Shown piece by piece: positions 41,885 to 51,693 of a stretch of DNA of 64,000 bases; the first letter of the stretch is position 1, and each line of letters begins with the position of its first letter. The DNA comes from Oscillospiraceae bacterium (GTDB lineage: Bacteria; Bacillota; Clostridia; Oscillospirales; Oscillospiraceae): NCBI GenBank assembly GCA_017445875.1, contig JAFSRZ010000028.1:1-64000 (forward strand). Reading direction: 5' to 3'. Position numbers and translations under genes: made by a program. The notes under the pieces were generated by a model that was not told the DNA's origin, did no database searches, and saw nothing but the letters and a program-made list of their open reading frames with translations.

Positions 41885-43468
41885 ATGAAACGCGTAAAGA
41901 TTTTTGATACCACGCTCCGCGACGGGGAACAGTCGCCGGGTTGCAGTATGAATCTGCCCGAAAAAATCGAAATGGCGAAGCAGTTGGAAAAACTGGGCGT
42001 CGACATCATAGAGGCCGGTTTCGCTATCGCGTCCCCGATGGACTTCAAGAGCGTGGAGGCGATTTCCGCCGCCGTGGAAAATTGTACCGTGGCAAGTCTC
42101 GCCCGCTGTACCAAAGGCGACATTGACGCCGCGTGGAACGCCGTCAAGGGCGCGAAACATCCCCGGATTCACGTCTTTCTCGCCACCAGTGATATCCACA
42201 TGCAGTACAAACTCAAAATGACGCGGGAACAGGTCTTGAAACGTATCAGCGATATGACCGCGTACGCGAAAAGTTTCTGTGACGATATCGAGTTCTCCGC
42301 CGAGGACGCGTCACGCTCCGACTGGGCGTTTCTCGCGCAGTGCTACACCAACGCCGTCCGCGCCGGTGCCACAACGTTAAACGTGCCGGACACTGTCGGC
42401 TACTCCATGCCGCAGGAAATGGCCGCGCTGATAACGTATCTCCGCGAACACGTGGAGGGTATCGAGAACACGGACATTTCCGTACACTGTCACGATGATT
42501 TGGGGCTTGCGGTCGCCAACTCGCTTGCCAGCATTCAGGCGGGCGCGACACAGGTGGAATGTACCGTCAACGGAATCGGCGAACGCGCCGGGAATGCCAG
42601 TCTGGAAGAACTCGTGATGAATCTCCGCGTACGCAAGGACATTTACGACGCCGATACCGGCGTCAACACGAAACAGATTTACCGGAGCAGTAAACTTTTG
42701 AGTAACATTACGGGCGTGGCAATCGCGCCGAGCAAGTCCATTGTCGGGGCGAACGCCTTCGCGCATGAATCGGGCATTCATCAGCACGGCGTAATTTCCA
42801 ACGCGCAGACGTACGAAATTATGAAGTCAACGGATGTCGGCATTCCGCAGAATACGATGGTTCTGGGCAAGCACTCCGGCAAGCACGCCCTCCGCGAGAA
42901 ACTCATCTCCATGGGCTACGACCTCGACGACGCCACGCTTGAAAATATCTTTGTACGCTTCAAAGACCTCGCCGACAAGAAAAAGAACATCACCGGCTCT
43001 GACTTGGAAGCGCTGGTCTTGCAGGGACAGAACGTCACCCGCACGGGCGGCTCGTGTCATTTGGTCAGCCACGTTATCAACGCCGGAAAGGGCATGCCCA
43101 ATACGGCCTATGTCAAACTCGAACGCGACGGGGAGGAACTGGAAGAAGTCGCTATCGGTTCCGGCCCCCTCGACGCCGCTTTCAAAGCCGTCGACCGTAT
43201 GTTAAACATGGATGTCCGTCTCGACAGCTACGGTATCACGGCGCTGACTGACGGGGAGGACGCTATCGGGGAGGCCATTGTGAAAGTGTCCGTCGGCGAC
43301 AGTGAAAGCTATACCGGGACGGGACTTTCCACGGACATTATTGAATCGTCCATTCGTGCGTACGTCAACGGAATCAACAAACTGATTGAGTCCGGGAACA
43401 TTTCCTCGACCGCGACCGCCCTGCCCACCGACTGGGGCGAATATGTCTTTGCAAGCGACGTGTATTGA
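41885..43468 (+). CDS. leuA: 2-isopropylmalate synthase
   Basis: A 527-residue enzyme that condenses acetyl-CoA with 2-ketoisovalerate, the first step of leucine synthesis. The catalytic barrel starts FDTTLRDGEQSPGCSM; metal ligands lie in HCHDDLGLAVANS; HESGIHQHGV follows. The C-terminal leucine-feedback domain is present from about 390. ATG 41885 has GGGAGGAG; the frame back to 41693 lies in the T-box leader. Confidence 0.97.
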   Translation: MKRVKIFDTTLRDGEQSPGCSMNLPEKIEMAKQLEKLGVDIIEAGFAIASPMDFKSVEAISAAVENCTVASLARCTKGDIDAAWNAVKGAKHPRIHVFLATSDIHMQYKLKMTREQVLKRISDMTAYAKSFCDDIEFSAEDASRSDWAFLAQCYTNAVRAGATTLNVPDTVGYSMPQEMAALITYLREHVEGIENTDISVHCHDDLGLAVANSLASIQAGATQVECTVNGIGERAGNASLEELVMNLRVRKDIYDADTGVNTKQIYRSSKLLSNITGVAIAPSKSIVGANAFAHESGIHQHGVISNAQTYEIMKSTDVGIPQNTMVLGKHSGKHALREKLISMGYDLDDATLENIFVRFKDLADKKKNITGSDLEALVLQGQNVTRTGGSCHLVSHVINAGKGMPNTAYVKLERDGEELEEVAIGSGPLDAAFKAVDRMLNMDVRLDSYGITALTDGEDAIGEAIVKVSVGDSESYTGTGLSTDIIESSIRAYVNGINKLIESGNISSTATALPTDWGEYVFASDVY

Positions 43469-43489
43469 TTACGAGAAAGGGGAACACGT

Positions 43490-44077
43490 ATGGAAGGCAA
43501 CCTTGCCCCCGTGCTGTACGATGAGCCTTGGGAAGAACTCATTGACGGCAAAGTAGTCGCCATGTCCCCCCAGCCTACACTCAATCACAATTCAGTAGTC
43601 CTCAATCTCTCACGCATTTTCGGGAACTATCTGCTGGGGAAACCTTGCCGCCCGTTTGGGGATGGCGCAGACCTCTATCTGACGGAAAAAGACCATTTTA
43701 TCCCCGATTTTATGATTGTCTGTGACAAGGACAAAATTAAACACGGGGGGCGTTATGTGGAAGGCGCACCGGATTTTGTGGTTGAGATTCTTTCGCCGCG
43801 AACCTCCCGCAGAGACAAGGGATATAAAAAGGACGTTTACGAGCGTTGCGGCGTCCGGGAATACTGGATTATAAATCCGCTGGCGCGTTCCATTGAGCAA
43901 TACGTACTGGAAAACGGCGCGTTTACGCTCGGCGACGTGTACTATTACTATCGCCCCTATGAACTGGACGACATGACCGATGAGGAAAAAGCCGAACTTG
44001 TCACGGAATTTCGTTGCGCGTTGTTTGAAGATATGGTTGTCCGTCTGGCGGATGTCTTCTACTACGTCGGCGAATGA
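43490..44077 (+). CDS. Uma2-family (DUF820) putative endonuclease, second copy
   Basis: A 195-residue paralogue of the protein at 8011, with the same layout: ELIDGKVVAMSPQP, IPDFMIVCDKDKIK, PDFVVEILSPRTSR and EYWIINPLARSIEQY. It sits between leuA and leuC, with short gaps (21 and 19 bases), so it should be transcribed under the leucine T-box. No link to leucine synthesis is known. AAAGGGG precedes the ATG. Confidence 0.85.
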   Translation: MEGNLAPVLYDEPWEELIDGKVVAMSPQPTLNHNSVVLNLSRIFGNYLLGKPCRPFGDGADLYLTEKDHFIPDFMIVCDKDKIKHGGRYVEGAPDFVVEILSPRTSRRDKGYKKDVYERCGVREYWIINPLARSIEQYVLENGAFTLGDVYYYYRPYELDDMTDEEKAELVTEFRCALFEDMVVRLADVFYYVGE

Positions 44078-44096
44078 GGAATAAGGAGGAGTTTTT

Positions 44097-45464
44097 ATGG
44101 GAATGACCATGACGCAAAAAATCTTGGCGCAACACGCCGGACTGTCCGAAGTCCGCGCCGGACAACTGATTCAGTCCAAACTTGACCTTGTACTCGGCAA
44201 CGATATCACGACGCCCGTCGCTATCAACGAGTTCGAGGCCGCCGGATTCGATACCGTCTTTGACAAGTCGAAAATCGCCCTTGTCATGGACCATTTCGTA
44301 CCCAATAAGGACATTAAAGCCGCCACACAGTGTCAGCAGTGCCGCAACTTCGCCCGCCGTTTCGATATCGACCACTATTACGACGTGGGGACAATGGGCA
44401 TTGAACACGCCTTACTCCCCGAACAGGGCTTAGTTGCCCCCGGTGAGGCCGTCATTGGCGCGGATTCCCATACCTGCACCTATGGGGCGCTGGGCGCGTT
44501 CTCCACGGGCGTCGGCTCCACCGACATGGGCGCGGCTATGGCCACGGGTGAAACGTGGTTCAAAGTCCCCTCGGCGATTCAGGTGCATTTGACGGGCAAA
44601 CTGCGTCCGTACGTCTCCGGCAAAGACGTGATTCTGACGTTAATCGGCAAGATTGGCGTGGACGGGGCGCGGTATCAGTCACTGGAATTTACGGGGCCGG
44701 GCGTCGCGGAACTGTCGATTTACGACCGCCTGACAATTTGCAACATGGCGATTGAGGCCGGCGCGAAAAACGGTATCTTCCCCGTGGACAAAATCACACG
44801 GGATTATGTCCGAAACCGCGTCAACCGTCCTTGGAACGCCGTCGAGGCCGACCCCGACGCCGATTATGAGCGTACCATAGAAATCAATCTCGGCGACGTG
44901 GACTGTACCGTAGCGTATCCGCACCTGCCCGAAAACGCACACAGTGCGCATGAGGGTTCCGATATCGCCATTGACCAGATTGTGATTGGCTCGTGTACGA
45001 ATGGACAGTTGCCCGATTTGGCGGCGGCGGCGGCGGTTCTGAAAGGGCGTCACTTGGCACCCGGTATCCGGGGCATTGTGATTCCCGCGACGCCTACCGT
45101 GTGGCGCGAAAGTATCCGGCGCGGCTACACTGACATTTTCATGGACGCGGGCTGCACTGTGTCCACGCCGACTTGCGGGCCGTGTCTGGGCGGCTACATG
45201 GGCATTCTGGCGAAAGGTGAGCGTTGCGTGTCCACGACGAACCGGAACTTTGTCGGGCGTATGGGACATGTCGAGAGCGAGGTATATTTAGCGTCCCCGG
45301 CGACGGCGGCGGCGTCCGGCGTCATGGGACACATCGCACACCCCGACGACCTCCCGCCGGTCAATCCCGTGGGCGCGGGCTTAATGGGCAGTTACCGCCT
45401 GTCCGAACAGGACAGCCATACACAGCGGGATAACGGCGGCCTCATGGATTCTTACCACGTCTGA
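44097..45464 (+). CDS. leuC: 3-isopropylmalate dehydratase large subunit
   Basis: A 455-residue aconitase-family subunit that carries the 4Fe-4S cluster. Cluster cysteines are in GSCTNG and CGPCLGG. The family type without the longer LeuC insertions is usually about 420 residues; here the C-terminus has an extra tail with a repeated element, GLMGSYRL and [17 protein letters not shown] precedes ATG 44097. Works with the leuD product made next. Confidence 0.95.
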   Translation: MGMTMTQKILAQHAGLSEVRAGQLIQSKLDLVLGNDITTPVAINEFEAAGFDTVFDKSKIALVMDHFVPNKDIKAATQCQQCRNFARRFDIDHYYDVGTMGIEHALLPEQGLVAPGEAVIGADSHTCTYGALGAFSTGVGSTDMGAAMATGETWFKVPSAIQVHLTGKLRPYVSGKDVILTLIGKIGVDGARYQSLEFTGPGVAELSIYDRLTICNMAIEAGAKNGIFPVDKITRDYVRNRVNRPWNAVEADPDADYERTIEINLGDVDCTVAYPHLPENAHSAHEGSDIAIDQIVIGSCTNGQLPDLAAAAAVLKGRHLAPGIRGIVIPATPTVWRESIRRGYTDIFMDAGCTVSTPTCGPCLGGYMGILAKGERCVSTTNRNFVGRMGHVESEVYLASPATAAASGVMGHIAHPDDLPPVNPVGAGLMGSYRLSEQDSHTQRDNGGLMDSYHV

Positions 45465-45479
45465 CAAGGAGGGCTTCAC

Positions 45480-45977
45480 ATGAACGCGAAAGGCACAGTG
45501 CACAAGTACGGCGACCACGTTGACACGGATGTTATCATTCCGGCGCGGTATCTCGCCACGCAAGACCCCAAAGAGCTTGCGTCCCACTGCATGGAGGACA
45601 TTGACAGCGCCTTCCCGGCGAAAGTGCGTGACGGCGACATCATGGTAGCGGGTGCCAACTTCGGTTGCGGCTCGTCCCGCGAACACGCGCCGATTGCTAT
45701 TAAGGCGTCGGGGGTGTCGTGCGTGATTGCGGCGAGTTTCGCCCGTATTTTCTACCGCAACGCGATTAATATCGGGCTTGCGATTCTGGAATGTCCGGCG
45801 GCGTCGAACGCGATTCAGAACGGCGACACGGTGTCGGTCGACTTCAACACGGGTACGATTACCGACGAGACCACCGGCGCGACATTCGAGGCCGAACCGT
45901 TCCCGCCGTTCATCCGCGACATGATTGAGAATGGCGGCTTAATGGCGTCCCTGAAAGCCAAGGCAAGCAAAAACTAA
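45480..45977 (+). CDS. leuD: 3-isopropylmalate dehydratase small subunit
   Basis: A 165-residue swivelling subunit, usual length for the type. [15 protein letters not shown] and [13 protein letters not shown] are canonical. The stop TAA shares a base with the ATG of the following fic gene (TAATG). Confidence 0.96.
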   Translation: MNAKGTVHKYGDHVDTDVIIPARYLATQDPKELASHCMEDIDSAFPAKVRDGDIMVAGANFGCGSSREHAPIAIKASGVSCVIAASFARIFYRNAINIGLAILECPAASNAIQNGDTVSVDFNTGTITDETTGATFEAEPFPPFIRDMIENGGLMASLKAKASKN

Positions 45978-46798
45978 TGGAAAACGCGTATGTTTCCATA
46001 ACGCGCTGGTGGCGTGAACGGAACATCCGCACGGAGGCGGCACTGTCGGAGATTTTGAACGGGAACAGCGTTTTGTTCGCGTTCCACTCCGGCAGGCTCG
46101 AAAATGAGCGCGTCACGTTCCACGACACCCGCGAAATTTTCGACCATGACGGCGTGTCGAACTACACCGGGGACTTGCGGACGCTCTTTGAAATCCGCAA
46201 CGCCAAAAGCGCGTACGAGTTCTTTTTAACGGCGTTCGGGGAACGGCGTCCGCTGGACGAGGCGTTTCTGTTGCGTCTGCAAAAGCTCCTGACGCGCAAC
46301 ACCTACGACACCCGCCGCTATCAGTTAGGGGAGCGTCCCGGCGCGTGGAAACTGCACGATTATGTCACGGGACGCCACGAAATCGGGGCGTCACCGGAGG
46401 ATACGGCGGCGGAAGTCGCGGAACTTCTCGCGGAACTGCGCGACATTCCGCCGTGTTTCCCGACAGAAACCGTGTCGCCGTCGCTGACGCCGGACAAGAT
46501 TTTGACCGCCGCCGCGTACTTTCACGCGAAACTGGAAAATATTCATCCGTTCGCGGACGGCAACGGACGCACCGGACGACTTGCCATGAATTACTTTCTG
46601 GTGACGCGGGACTGTCCGCCGATTGTGATACACGAGGAGGAACGCGCCGCCTATTACGCGGCGCTGGAGGCGTGGGACACGGCACAGAATTTAGAGCCAA
46701 TGCGGGACTTTCTGACGGCGCAAACTGTCAGGACATGGGGCGGACGCGTCACGACACCGGAAACTCCCGCTTCCCCGCGCCTGTGTGATTTCCTCTGA
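45977..46798 (+). CDS. Fic-domain protein (putative AMPylase, self-inhibited class II)
   Basis: A 273-residue Fic protein. The active-site motif HPFADGNGRTGR is complete, so transfer of AMP or another nucleotide to a target protein is likely. An inhibitory helix motif of the form (S/T)xxxE(G/N), SGRLEN, is near residue 38, before the Fic core, as in class II Fic proteins. The start overlaps the leuD stop (TAATG), giving translational coupling to a biosynthetic gene. Target unknown. Confidence 0.9.
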   Translation: MENAYVSITRWWRERNIRTEAALSEILNGNSVLFAFHSGRLENERVTFHDTREIFDHDGVSNYTGDLRTLFEIRNAKSAYEFFLTAFGERRPLDEAFLLRLQKLLTRNTYDTRRYQLGERPGAWKLHDYVTGRHEIGASPEDTAAEVAELLAELRDIPPCFPTETVSPSLTPDKILTAAAYFHAKLENIHPFADGNGRTGRLAMNYFLVTRDCPPIVIHEEERAAYYAALEAWDTAQNLEPMRDFLTAQTVRTWGGRVTTPETPASPRLCDFL

Positions 46799-46852
46799 CG
46801 GCGCTATCTATTCTTCCCGTGTGTGTGTCGAGGGGAAAGGAGGTGTAAGCCT

Positions 46853-47782
46853 ATGCAAGAGGATACCAAGCCTAAAAATGATATTCAGGATAAAGAGCCG
46901 AAAAAGCCCTTTAGCCGTTCGGAATATCACGGCGTCATTACGTCTTACGCTGGTTTGGCGCTGTCGCTGATTGCGATTATTCTGTCTGTCATTACGATGT
47001 ACCAGTCTCACGCTATGCAAACCCGCGAAATCGTGCAGATTTTGCGGGCAGAGGACGACGGATATTATCATTTTGACGGCGAAACGCTGTTCAAAAACTA
47101 TCAGGTGACGGTAGCGAACAATTCCGCGATTCCTGTCAGCGTTGTGGAAATCACAGTGGAGCGTGACGGCGAAGCACGAACGTTTGAAATTTCGGATTTG
47201 CCGGACATTTTGCCGTTGAATATGGACGCAAATCATACGGAAATGATTACAATTCCGTGGGAAATTGAACTTTCGGCAGAAAATGCGCAGGAAATTAAAC
47301 GGGTGTTCACACAGGATTCCAGCAAAGAATCTGAAGAAAAACCATTTAAGCCGGATACCATCTACCCGTCCAGAGGCACTATCCTTGAATTAGATGATAT
47401 ATCGGATACAAGCCCCAAAAATGAAGATACCCTTTCCGATAACATTTGGGCGGGTAATTGTTACGGTATGCTGGTAATTACCGGAGACACTATTTCTGAT
47501 AACCATTGGTTTGGTAATTGTTACAGTATGACAACGAGTAGGGACATTCTCTTTTCTGCGAAATTTCAAGAGATTCCATTCTCTGTCACGGTTTTCACAT
47601 CCAAAAATCACCAATTTTCTTGGATGGGAAACGACCAGAAACCGGACGCCCAGCAATGGGAAAATGAGGGTGCTTGGGTAACGCGTCATATTAGAGTATC
47701 AACACTCAATGACTTTATAGAGGCACTGAAAGCCGCTCAAGCCCGTAATTCGGATTCAAGCGAAACATCAGATGTAGATTGA
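46853..47782 (+). CDS. Membrane-anchored hypothetical protein with internal repeat
   Basis: A 309-residue protein I do not recognise. An N-terminal charged segment is followed by one transmembrane helix (about 36-54) and a likely extracytoplasmic beta-rich domain. An imperfect duplication is visible: DTLSDNIWAGNCYGM and DTISDNHWFGNCYSM. ATG 46853 has AAAGGAGG with 9-base spacing. Codon and base use are AT-richer than neighbouring leu genes, hinting at transfer. It precedes leuB by 24 bases. Confidence 0.7.
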   Translation: MQEDTKPKNDIQDKEPKKPFSRSEYHGVITSYAGLALSLIAIILSVITMYQSHAMQTREIVQILRAEDDGYYHFDGETLFKNYQVTVANNSAIPVSVVEITVERDGEARTFEISDLPDILPLNMDANHTEMITIPWEIELSAENAQEIKRVFTQDSSKESEEKPFKPDTIYPSRGTILELDDISDTSPKNEDTLSDNIWAGNCYGMLVITGDTISDNHWFGNCYSMTTSRDILFSAKFQEIPFSVTVFTSKNHQFSWMGNDQKPDAQQWENEGAWVTRHIRVSTLNDFIEALKAAQARNSDSSETSDVD

Positions 47783-47806
47783 AAATTGCACTCAGGAGGA
47801 AAACTA

Positions 47807-48877
47807 ATGGAAAAGACAATTGCCGTTATTCGCGGGGACGGAATCGGCCCGGAGATTATCGGGGAGGCGCTCGCCGTTCTCGACACCGTGGCGGAGAAGT
47901 TCGGACACAAATTCACGTATCAGGAAGCGCCCATGGGCGGCAACGCTATTGACCGTTTCGGAGTGCCTCTGCCCGACGAAAGCCTGCAAACCTGTCTCAA
48001 CGCCGACAGCGTACTGTTAGGCGCGGTCGGCGGCCCCAAGTGGGACGCCCAGCCGTCGGAAAACCGTCCGGAACGCGGCTTACTGAAACTGCGCGGCGGT
48101 ATGAAGCTCTACACAAATCTGCGTCCGGCGAAAGTGTTTCCCGAACTCGCCGCCGCGTGTCCACTGCGTACGGATATCGCCGCGAAAGGTATTGACTTCG
48201 TAGTCGTGCGGGAGTTAATCGGCGGCGTGTACTTCGGAGAGCATAAGACATTCGACGAGAACGGCGAACAGAAAGCCGTTGATGTCATGTCCTACACCGA
48301 ACACGAGATAAAGCGCGTGGCGCGTGTGGCGTTCGAGTTGGCGCGGAAGCGCCGGAAGCGCGTCACGTCCGTGGACAAGGCCAACGTACTGGACACGTCG
48401 CGCCTGTGGCGTCGGGTGGTGTCCGAACTCGCGGCGGAGTATCCCGATGTGGAACTGCTTCACATGTACGTCGACAACGCCGCCATGCAGATGGTACGCG
48501 ACCCCAGTCAGTTTGACGTGATTGTGACGGAAAATCTGTTCGGCGACATTCTCTCCGACGAGGCCAGCCAGATTACGGGGTCAATCGGGATGAATCCGTC
48601 GTCGAGTATGGGCGACGGCACACGCGGACTGTACGAGCCGATTCACGGTTCCGCGCCCGATATCGCCGGACAGGACAAGGCCAACCCGATTGCGACAATT
48701 TTGTCTGTGGCAATGATGTTGCGCAACAGCTTCGGCATGTCGGCGGAGGCCGACGCCATTGAAAACGCCGTGGACGCCGTATTAAAAGCGGGCTACCGTT
48801 GCGGCGATATCGCCCGGCGCGGGGAACCTGTCATCGGGTGTAAGGAAATGGGACGCCGTATCCGCGAGGCCATTTGA
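47807..48877 (+). CDS. leuB: 3-isopropylmalate dehydrogenase
   Basis: A 356-residue NAD-dependent enzyme that oxidatively decarboxylates 3-isopropylmalate. IAVIRGDGIGPEI opens the protein; substrate-binding arginines and YEPIHGSAPDIAGQDKANPI are intact. CAGGAGG precedes ATG 47807. Last gene of the leucine operon. Confidence 0.97.
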   Translation: MEKTIAVIRGDGIGPEIIGEALAVLDTVAEKFGHKFTYQEAPMGGNAIDRFGVPLPDESLQTCLNADSVLLGAVGGPKWDAQPSENRPERGLLKLRGGMKLYTNLRPAKVFPELAAACPLRTDIAAKGIDFVVVRELIGGVYFGEHKTFDENGEQKAVDVMSYTEHEIKRVARVAFELARKRRKRVTSVDKANVLDTSRLWRRVVSELAAEYPDVELLHMYVDNAAMQMVRDPSQFDVIVTENLFGDILSDEASQITGSIGMNPSSSMGDGTRGLYEPIHGSAPDIAGQDKANPIATILSVAMMLRNSFGMSAEADAIENAVDAVLKAGYRCGDIARRGEPVIGCKEMGRRIREAI

Positions 48878-48894
48878 AGTCCCGCAAATGATAA

Positions 48895-48932
48895 CGGGAA
48901 CCGTCCGCGTAACGTCGCGGACGGTTCCTGTC
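48895..48932 (+). terminator. Terminator after leuB
   Basis: GGAACCGTCCGCG (48897-48909) and CGCGGACGGTTCC (48916-48928) form a perfect 13-bp stem. Confidence 0.8.
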
Positions 48933-48958
48933 AGGAATTTGAGAAAGGAATACGCGGA

Positions 48959-49546
48959 ATGGCAACAATTTTCGACATATGGCAGATTACGCCGGAGGAA
49001 TTGACAAACATCATCAACGAAAATCCCTCACTGCGCGGTTTTCTGTTTGGCTATGTCAGCGAGTACAAAGCCCGGTCTCTCTTTAAGGGACACCCCGGCA
49101 TTGAACATCTGACCAAGTACGACGACCACGACAGAAAAAGCAAAGGAGACATTTCTTTCCTGTACAAAGGGAAAGAGTTCAAAATTGAGGCCAAGTCCCT
49201 GCAAACCAATTCTGTCATAGAACTGGGTTCAGACAAATGGCGCGGAAAATTTCAGTGTGACGCCAGCGACAGACGGGACATCCGGCTTCCCAACGGACAC
49301 ATGGTCAATACCACTTGTCTTGCCGTGGGCGAATTTGACATTGTGGCGGTCAGTCTGTACGCGTTCGGGGAACAATGGCGCTTTGCTTTCGCCAAAAACA
49401 GTGACCTGCCACATCCGGGAGAACGTTCCAGAAACGTCGCCCCGGAGGACAGAATTTATCTCATCAAAACATTGATTGACATTACGTGGCCTCTGAAAGC
49501 GCCCTTTACCACGGACGTGTATTCCCTGATGGATGAAATGCTCTAA
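48959..49546 (+). CDS. Putative Type II restriction endonuclease (PD-(D/E)XK)
   Basis: A 195-residue protein I do not recognise by name. [21 protein letters not shown] fits a PD-(D/E)XK nuclease core, with Asp in GDI and Glu/Lys in EAK. Its 3' end overlaps that of a DNA methyltransferase gene on the other strand by four bases, which strongly suggests a restriction-modification pair. Base composition is lower in GC than the flanking core genes. The recognition site is unknown. Confidence 0.7.
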   Translation: MATIFDIWQITPEELTNIINENPSLRGFLFGYVSEYKARSLFKGHPGIEHLTKYDDHDRKSKGDISFLYKGKEFKIEAKSLQTNSVIELGSDKWRGKFQCDASDRRDIRLPNGHMVNTTCLAVGEFDIVAVSLYAFGEQWRFAFAKNSDLPHPGERSRNVAPEDRIYLIKTLIDITWPLKAPFTTDVYSLMDEML

Positions 49547-50226
49547 TTCTTCTTGCGGAACACGAGAAAATAAGAGTGATTTTTCCTCGCGTGTACCTGT
49601 TTCGTCAATGTGGAGATGTTAGGCCGGTTGTGCCGAATCATGACGAACAAATCTTCCACTAAGAAACCGTGCCGCGTGTACTCGTTGATGATTTCCACAT
49701 GGGTCAGATGCTGCCTGTTCGCGCTGACTTCGTCCTGACACTTCACAATCAGAATGCCCTTGTTTTTCAAGACGCGCAGAGCTTCCTTTCCGGCGGAATA
49801 GTACATATCCAGCACGGCGTCATGATATTTCGGCGTTTGTTCCTGTCGCGGGGAAATGCTTCCGTCCGAATACGCTTCGCGGAACGAGGAAAATGTGCCG
49901 TGTCCGGCTAAATGGTCACGACTGCGGCGGTAGAAGCCTTCCATATAAGGCGGGTCCATGACAACGCAGTCCATGGACTCGTTTTCATATGGCAGGTTCC
50001 GGCAGTCAATCCCGGTTTTGATGTCCGAACAGTAAAGGCGGTAATCGTCTTTCTGTACCTGTTTCCAAAAAACGCCCTTTCCGTATGTCACATCCGCGAT
50101 TTTGGAACCAATCGGAACGTAGAGAGAAAGAATCAACGGAAATATTTCCTCGTTATTGCGGAGGTAGGCGGAAAAAATCAAGTCCGTGGACGAAGTACCG
50201 GTCACAATTCGTTTCTTTTCTGCCAT
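49543..50226 (-). CDS. DNA methyltransferase (N4-cytosine/N6-adenine type)
   Basis: A 227-residue amino-methyltransferase. Motif IV is [12 protein letters not shown] and motif I is probably [16 protein letters not shown] 50226 has GAGGTG upstream; the longer frame to 50385 runs through the HTH gene. It should protect the site cut by the convergent nuclease. The HTH controller gene lies 8 bases upstream on the same strand. Confidence 0.85.
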   Translation of the reverse strand: MAEKKRIVTGTSSTDLIFSAYLRNNEEIFPLILSLYVPIGSKIADVTYGKGVFWKQVQKDDYRLYCSDIKTGIDCRNLPYENESMDCVVMDPPYMEGFYRRSRDHLAGHGTFSSFREAYSDGSISPRQEQTPKYHDAVLDMYYSAGKEALRVLKNKGILIVKCQDEVSANRQHLTHVEIINEYTRHGFLVEDLFVMIRHNRPNISTLTKQVHARKNHSYFLVFRKKN

Positions 50227-50234
50227 GCCACACC

Positions 50235-50432
50235 TCATATATGTTCCATGACGTTTTCCACGTTGCATTCCAAGCAGGTGCAAATACGGTCGATAATGTC
50301 CATGGATACCGTTTCGCCGCGTGACATTTTGTCCATTGTGGATTTTGAAATACCCGCGGTCATCATGAGCTGTTTTTTTGTCCACTCCCTGTCAATCAAT
50401 AACTTCCAGAGCGGCTTATAGGAAAATGCCAT
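50235..50432 (-). CDS. HTH-type controller (Cro/C1-like)
   Basis: A 65-residue helix-turn-helix protein: [24 protein letters not shown] matches the XRE pattern. AAGGTGG precedes ATG 50432. It resembles YozG-type and restriction-modification controller proteins and is co-transcribed with the methyltransferase. It probably binds the inverted repeat in its own promoter. Confidence 0.85.
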   Translation of the reverse strand: MAFSYKPLWKLLIDREWTKKQLMMTAGISKSTMDKMSRGETVSMDIIDRICTCLECNVENVMEHI

Positions 50433-50776
50433 CACAGTCACCACCTTTTTGAGATTATAATATAAAAGTATGTAGATGTCAATACTTTTATAGTGTAAAA
50501 TCAAAAGAACCTCTTGCAACTTCCCCGAATTTCGTGACAGTGACTGTCTCCACAATACTTCACAAGGTGCCGGATACAGTTTGAATCGGACAAAAAGCGA
50601 CAGGCGGAACCCGGTCGGGGTTCCGCCTGCCTGTATTGTAGAAGGAGGGAGAAAACGCATCGGGCTGGGAGTGACCCTCTGCATGTTGAACAGTATAGCG
50701 GGGAAATTTTGCGAAAATATGACCGCCTTATGAACAAACTGTAAACTTCACCGGGAATTTGTGAACAGACTGTAAA
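50433..50776. other. Region between the R-M cassette and rnhA
   Basis: No gene seen. It holds the controller promoter at its left side and a strong hairpin (GGCGGAACCC with GGGTTCCGCC, about 50604-50630) that may terminate or mark the cassette boundary. Confidence 0.5.
50454..50492 (-). promoter_or_regulatory. Consensus promoter and palindromic operator of the R-M controller
   Basis: On the minus strand TTGACA (50477-50482) and TATAAT (50454-50459) are 17 bases apart, a perfect consensus. TATAAAAGTAT (50461-50471) and ATACTTTTATA (50482-50492) form an 11-bp perfect inverted repeat over the spacer and -35, a likely repressor site. Confidence 0.85.
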
Positions 50777-51214
50777 TTAGTGGAATTTCCGGCTTTCCGC
50801 CACGGCGAGTTGGTCACAACGGTTATTGTAAGGGTTGTCGGCGTGACCGCGCACCCAGTGACAACGTACGTCGTGGACTTCCACGAGATTTAGAAGCGTC
50901 TCCCACAAGTCGGGATTCAGCGCGGCGTCGGACTTGTTCCGCTTCCAGCCGTTACGCCGCCAGCGTGCCGCCCAGCCCTTTTCCAGCGCGTCCAACACGT
51001 AACGGCTATCGGAGTACAATTCCACGGTACACGGCTCCTTGAGCGCCGAGAGTGCGGAAATTATCGCGGTCAACTCCATGCGGTTGTTAGTCGTGGACGC
51101 TTCGCCGCCTGACAATTCCCGCCGGTGTTCGCCGTACATCAGGATTGCCGCCCAGCCGCCCGGCCCCGGATTCCCCGAACACGCGCCGTCCGTGTAGACT
51201 GTAACAGATTTCAT
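50777..51214 (-). CDS. rnhA: Ribonuclease HI
   Basis: A 145-residue RNase HI that degrades RNA in RNA-DNA hybrids. Catalytic residues are in YTDGACSGNPGPGGW, the Glu of NNRMELTA, and YSDSRYV, with HADNPYNNRCD closing the site. ATG 51214 overlaps the stop of the upstream RDD gene (ATGA). Confidence 0.96.
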   Translation of the reverse strand: MKSVTVYTDGACSGNPGPGGWAAILMYGEHRRELSGGEASTTNNRMELTAIISALSALKEPCTVELYSDSRYVLDALEKGWAARWRRNGWKRNKSDAALNPDLWETLLNLVEVHDVRCHWVRGHADNPYNNRCDQLAVAESRKFH

Positions 51215-51693
51215 GTCGGCGCGTCCCCGTCGTCGACGCGTTCCGCCCCGTGGTACCCGTACGGCGTACGCACGGCGTAGACAACGCGGGTGTCGGAAAT
51301 GCGGTCGTGCAAAGCGCGTTTCTCGCGGTCGGGGATTATCATAAAGTAGCCAATCATGAGCAGTGTCATGGACAGGTAACGCCCGAACACTTCCCGGAGA
51401 ACCGTTTGCCAGAGGGTCAAGTGTCCAGGTTTGGCGCTGATGACTTCCAGTTTGAGTATCATTTTCCCGACGGTCGCGCCCTGAGACCATGTCATGGCGA
51501 TAAAGTAGAGCGTGGGCAGAAGATAGTTTGCGATATCGAGCGGGGAGTAGCGGAAGAATACCGCCCGCGTCAGCGGCCCGCCGACAGCGCGGAGCGCTTG
51601 GAGAATCGCCATCGGCACGGATATTACAAGCATGTCGAGCAGCCACGCGAAGAAGCGTACCGCGAAACCGGCGTAACAGACATTATCCCGCAT
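51211..51693 (-). CDS. RDD-family membrane protein
   Basis: A 160-residue membrane protein with three or four helices. The N-terminal FAVRFFAWLLDMLVI and the WSQGATVGKMILKLEV region fit the RDD family. Function is unknown; some members are linked to ion transport. It overlaps sppA by 11 bases and rnhA by four. Confidence 0.8.
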   Translation of the reverse strand: MRDNVCYAGFAVRFFAWLLDMLVISVPMAILQALRAVGGPLTRAVFFRYSPLDIANYLLPTLYFIAMTWSQGATVGKMILKLEVISAKPGHLTLWQTVLREVFGRYLSMTLLMIGYFMIIPDREKRALHDRISDTRVVYAVRTPYGYHGAERVDDGDAPT

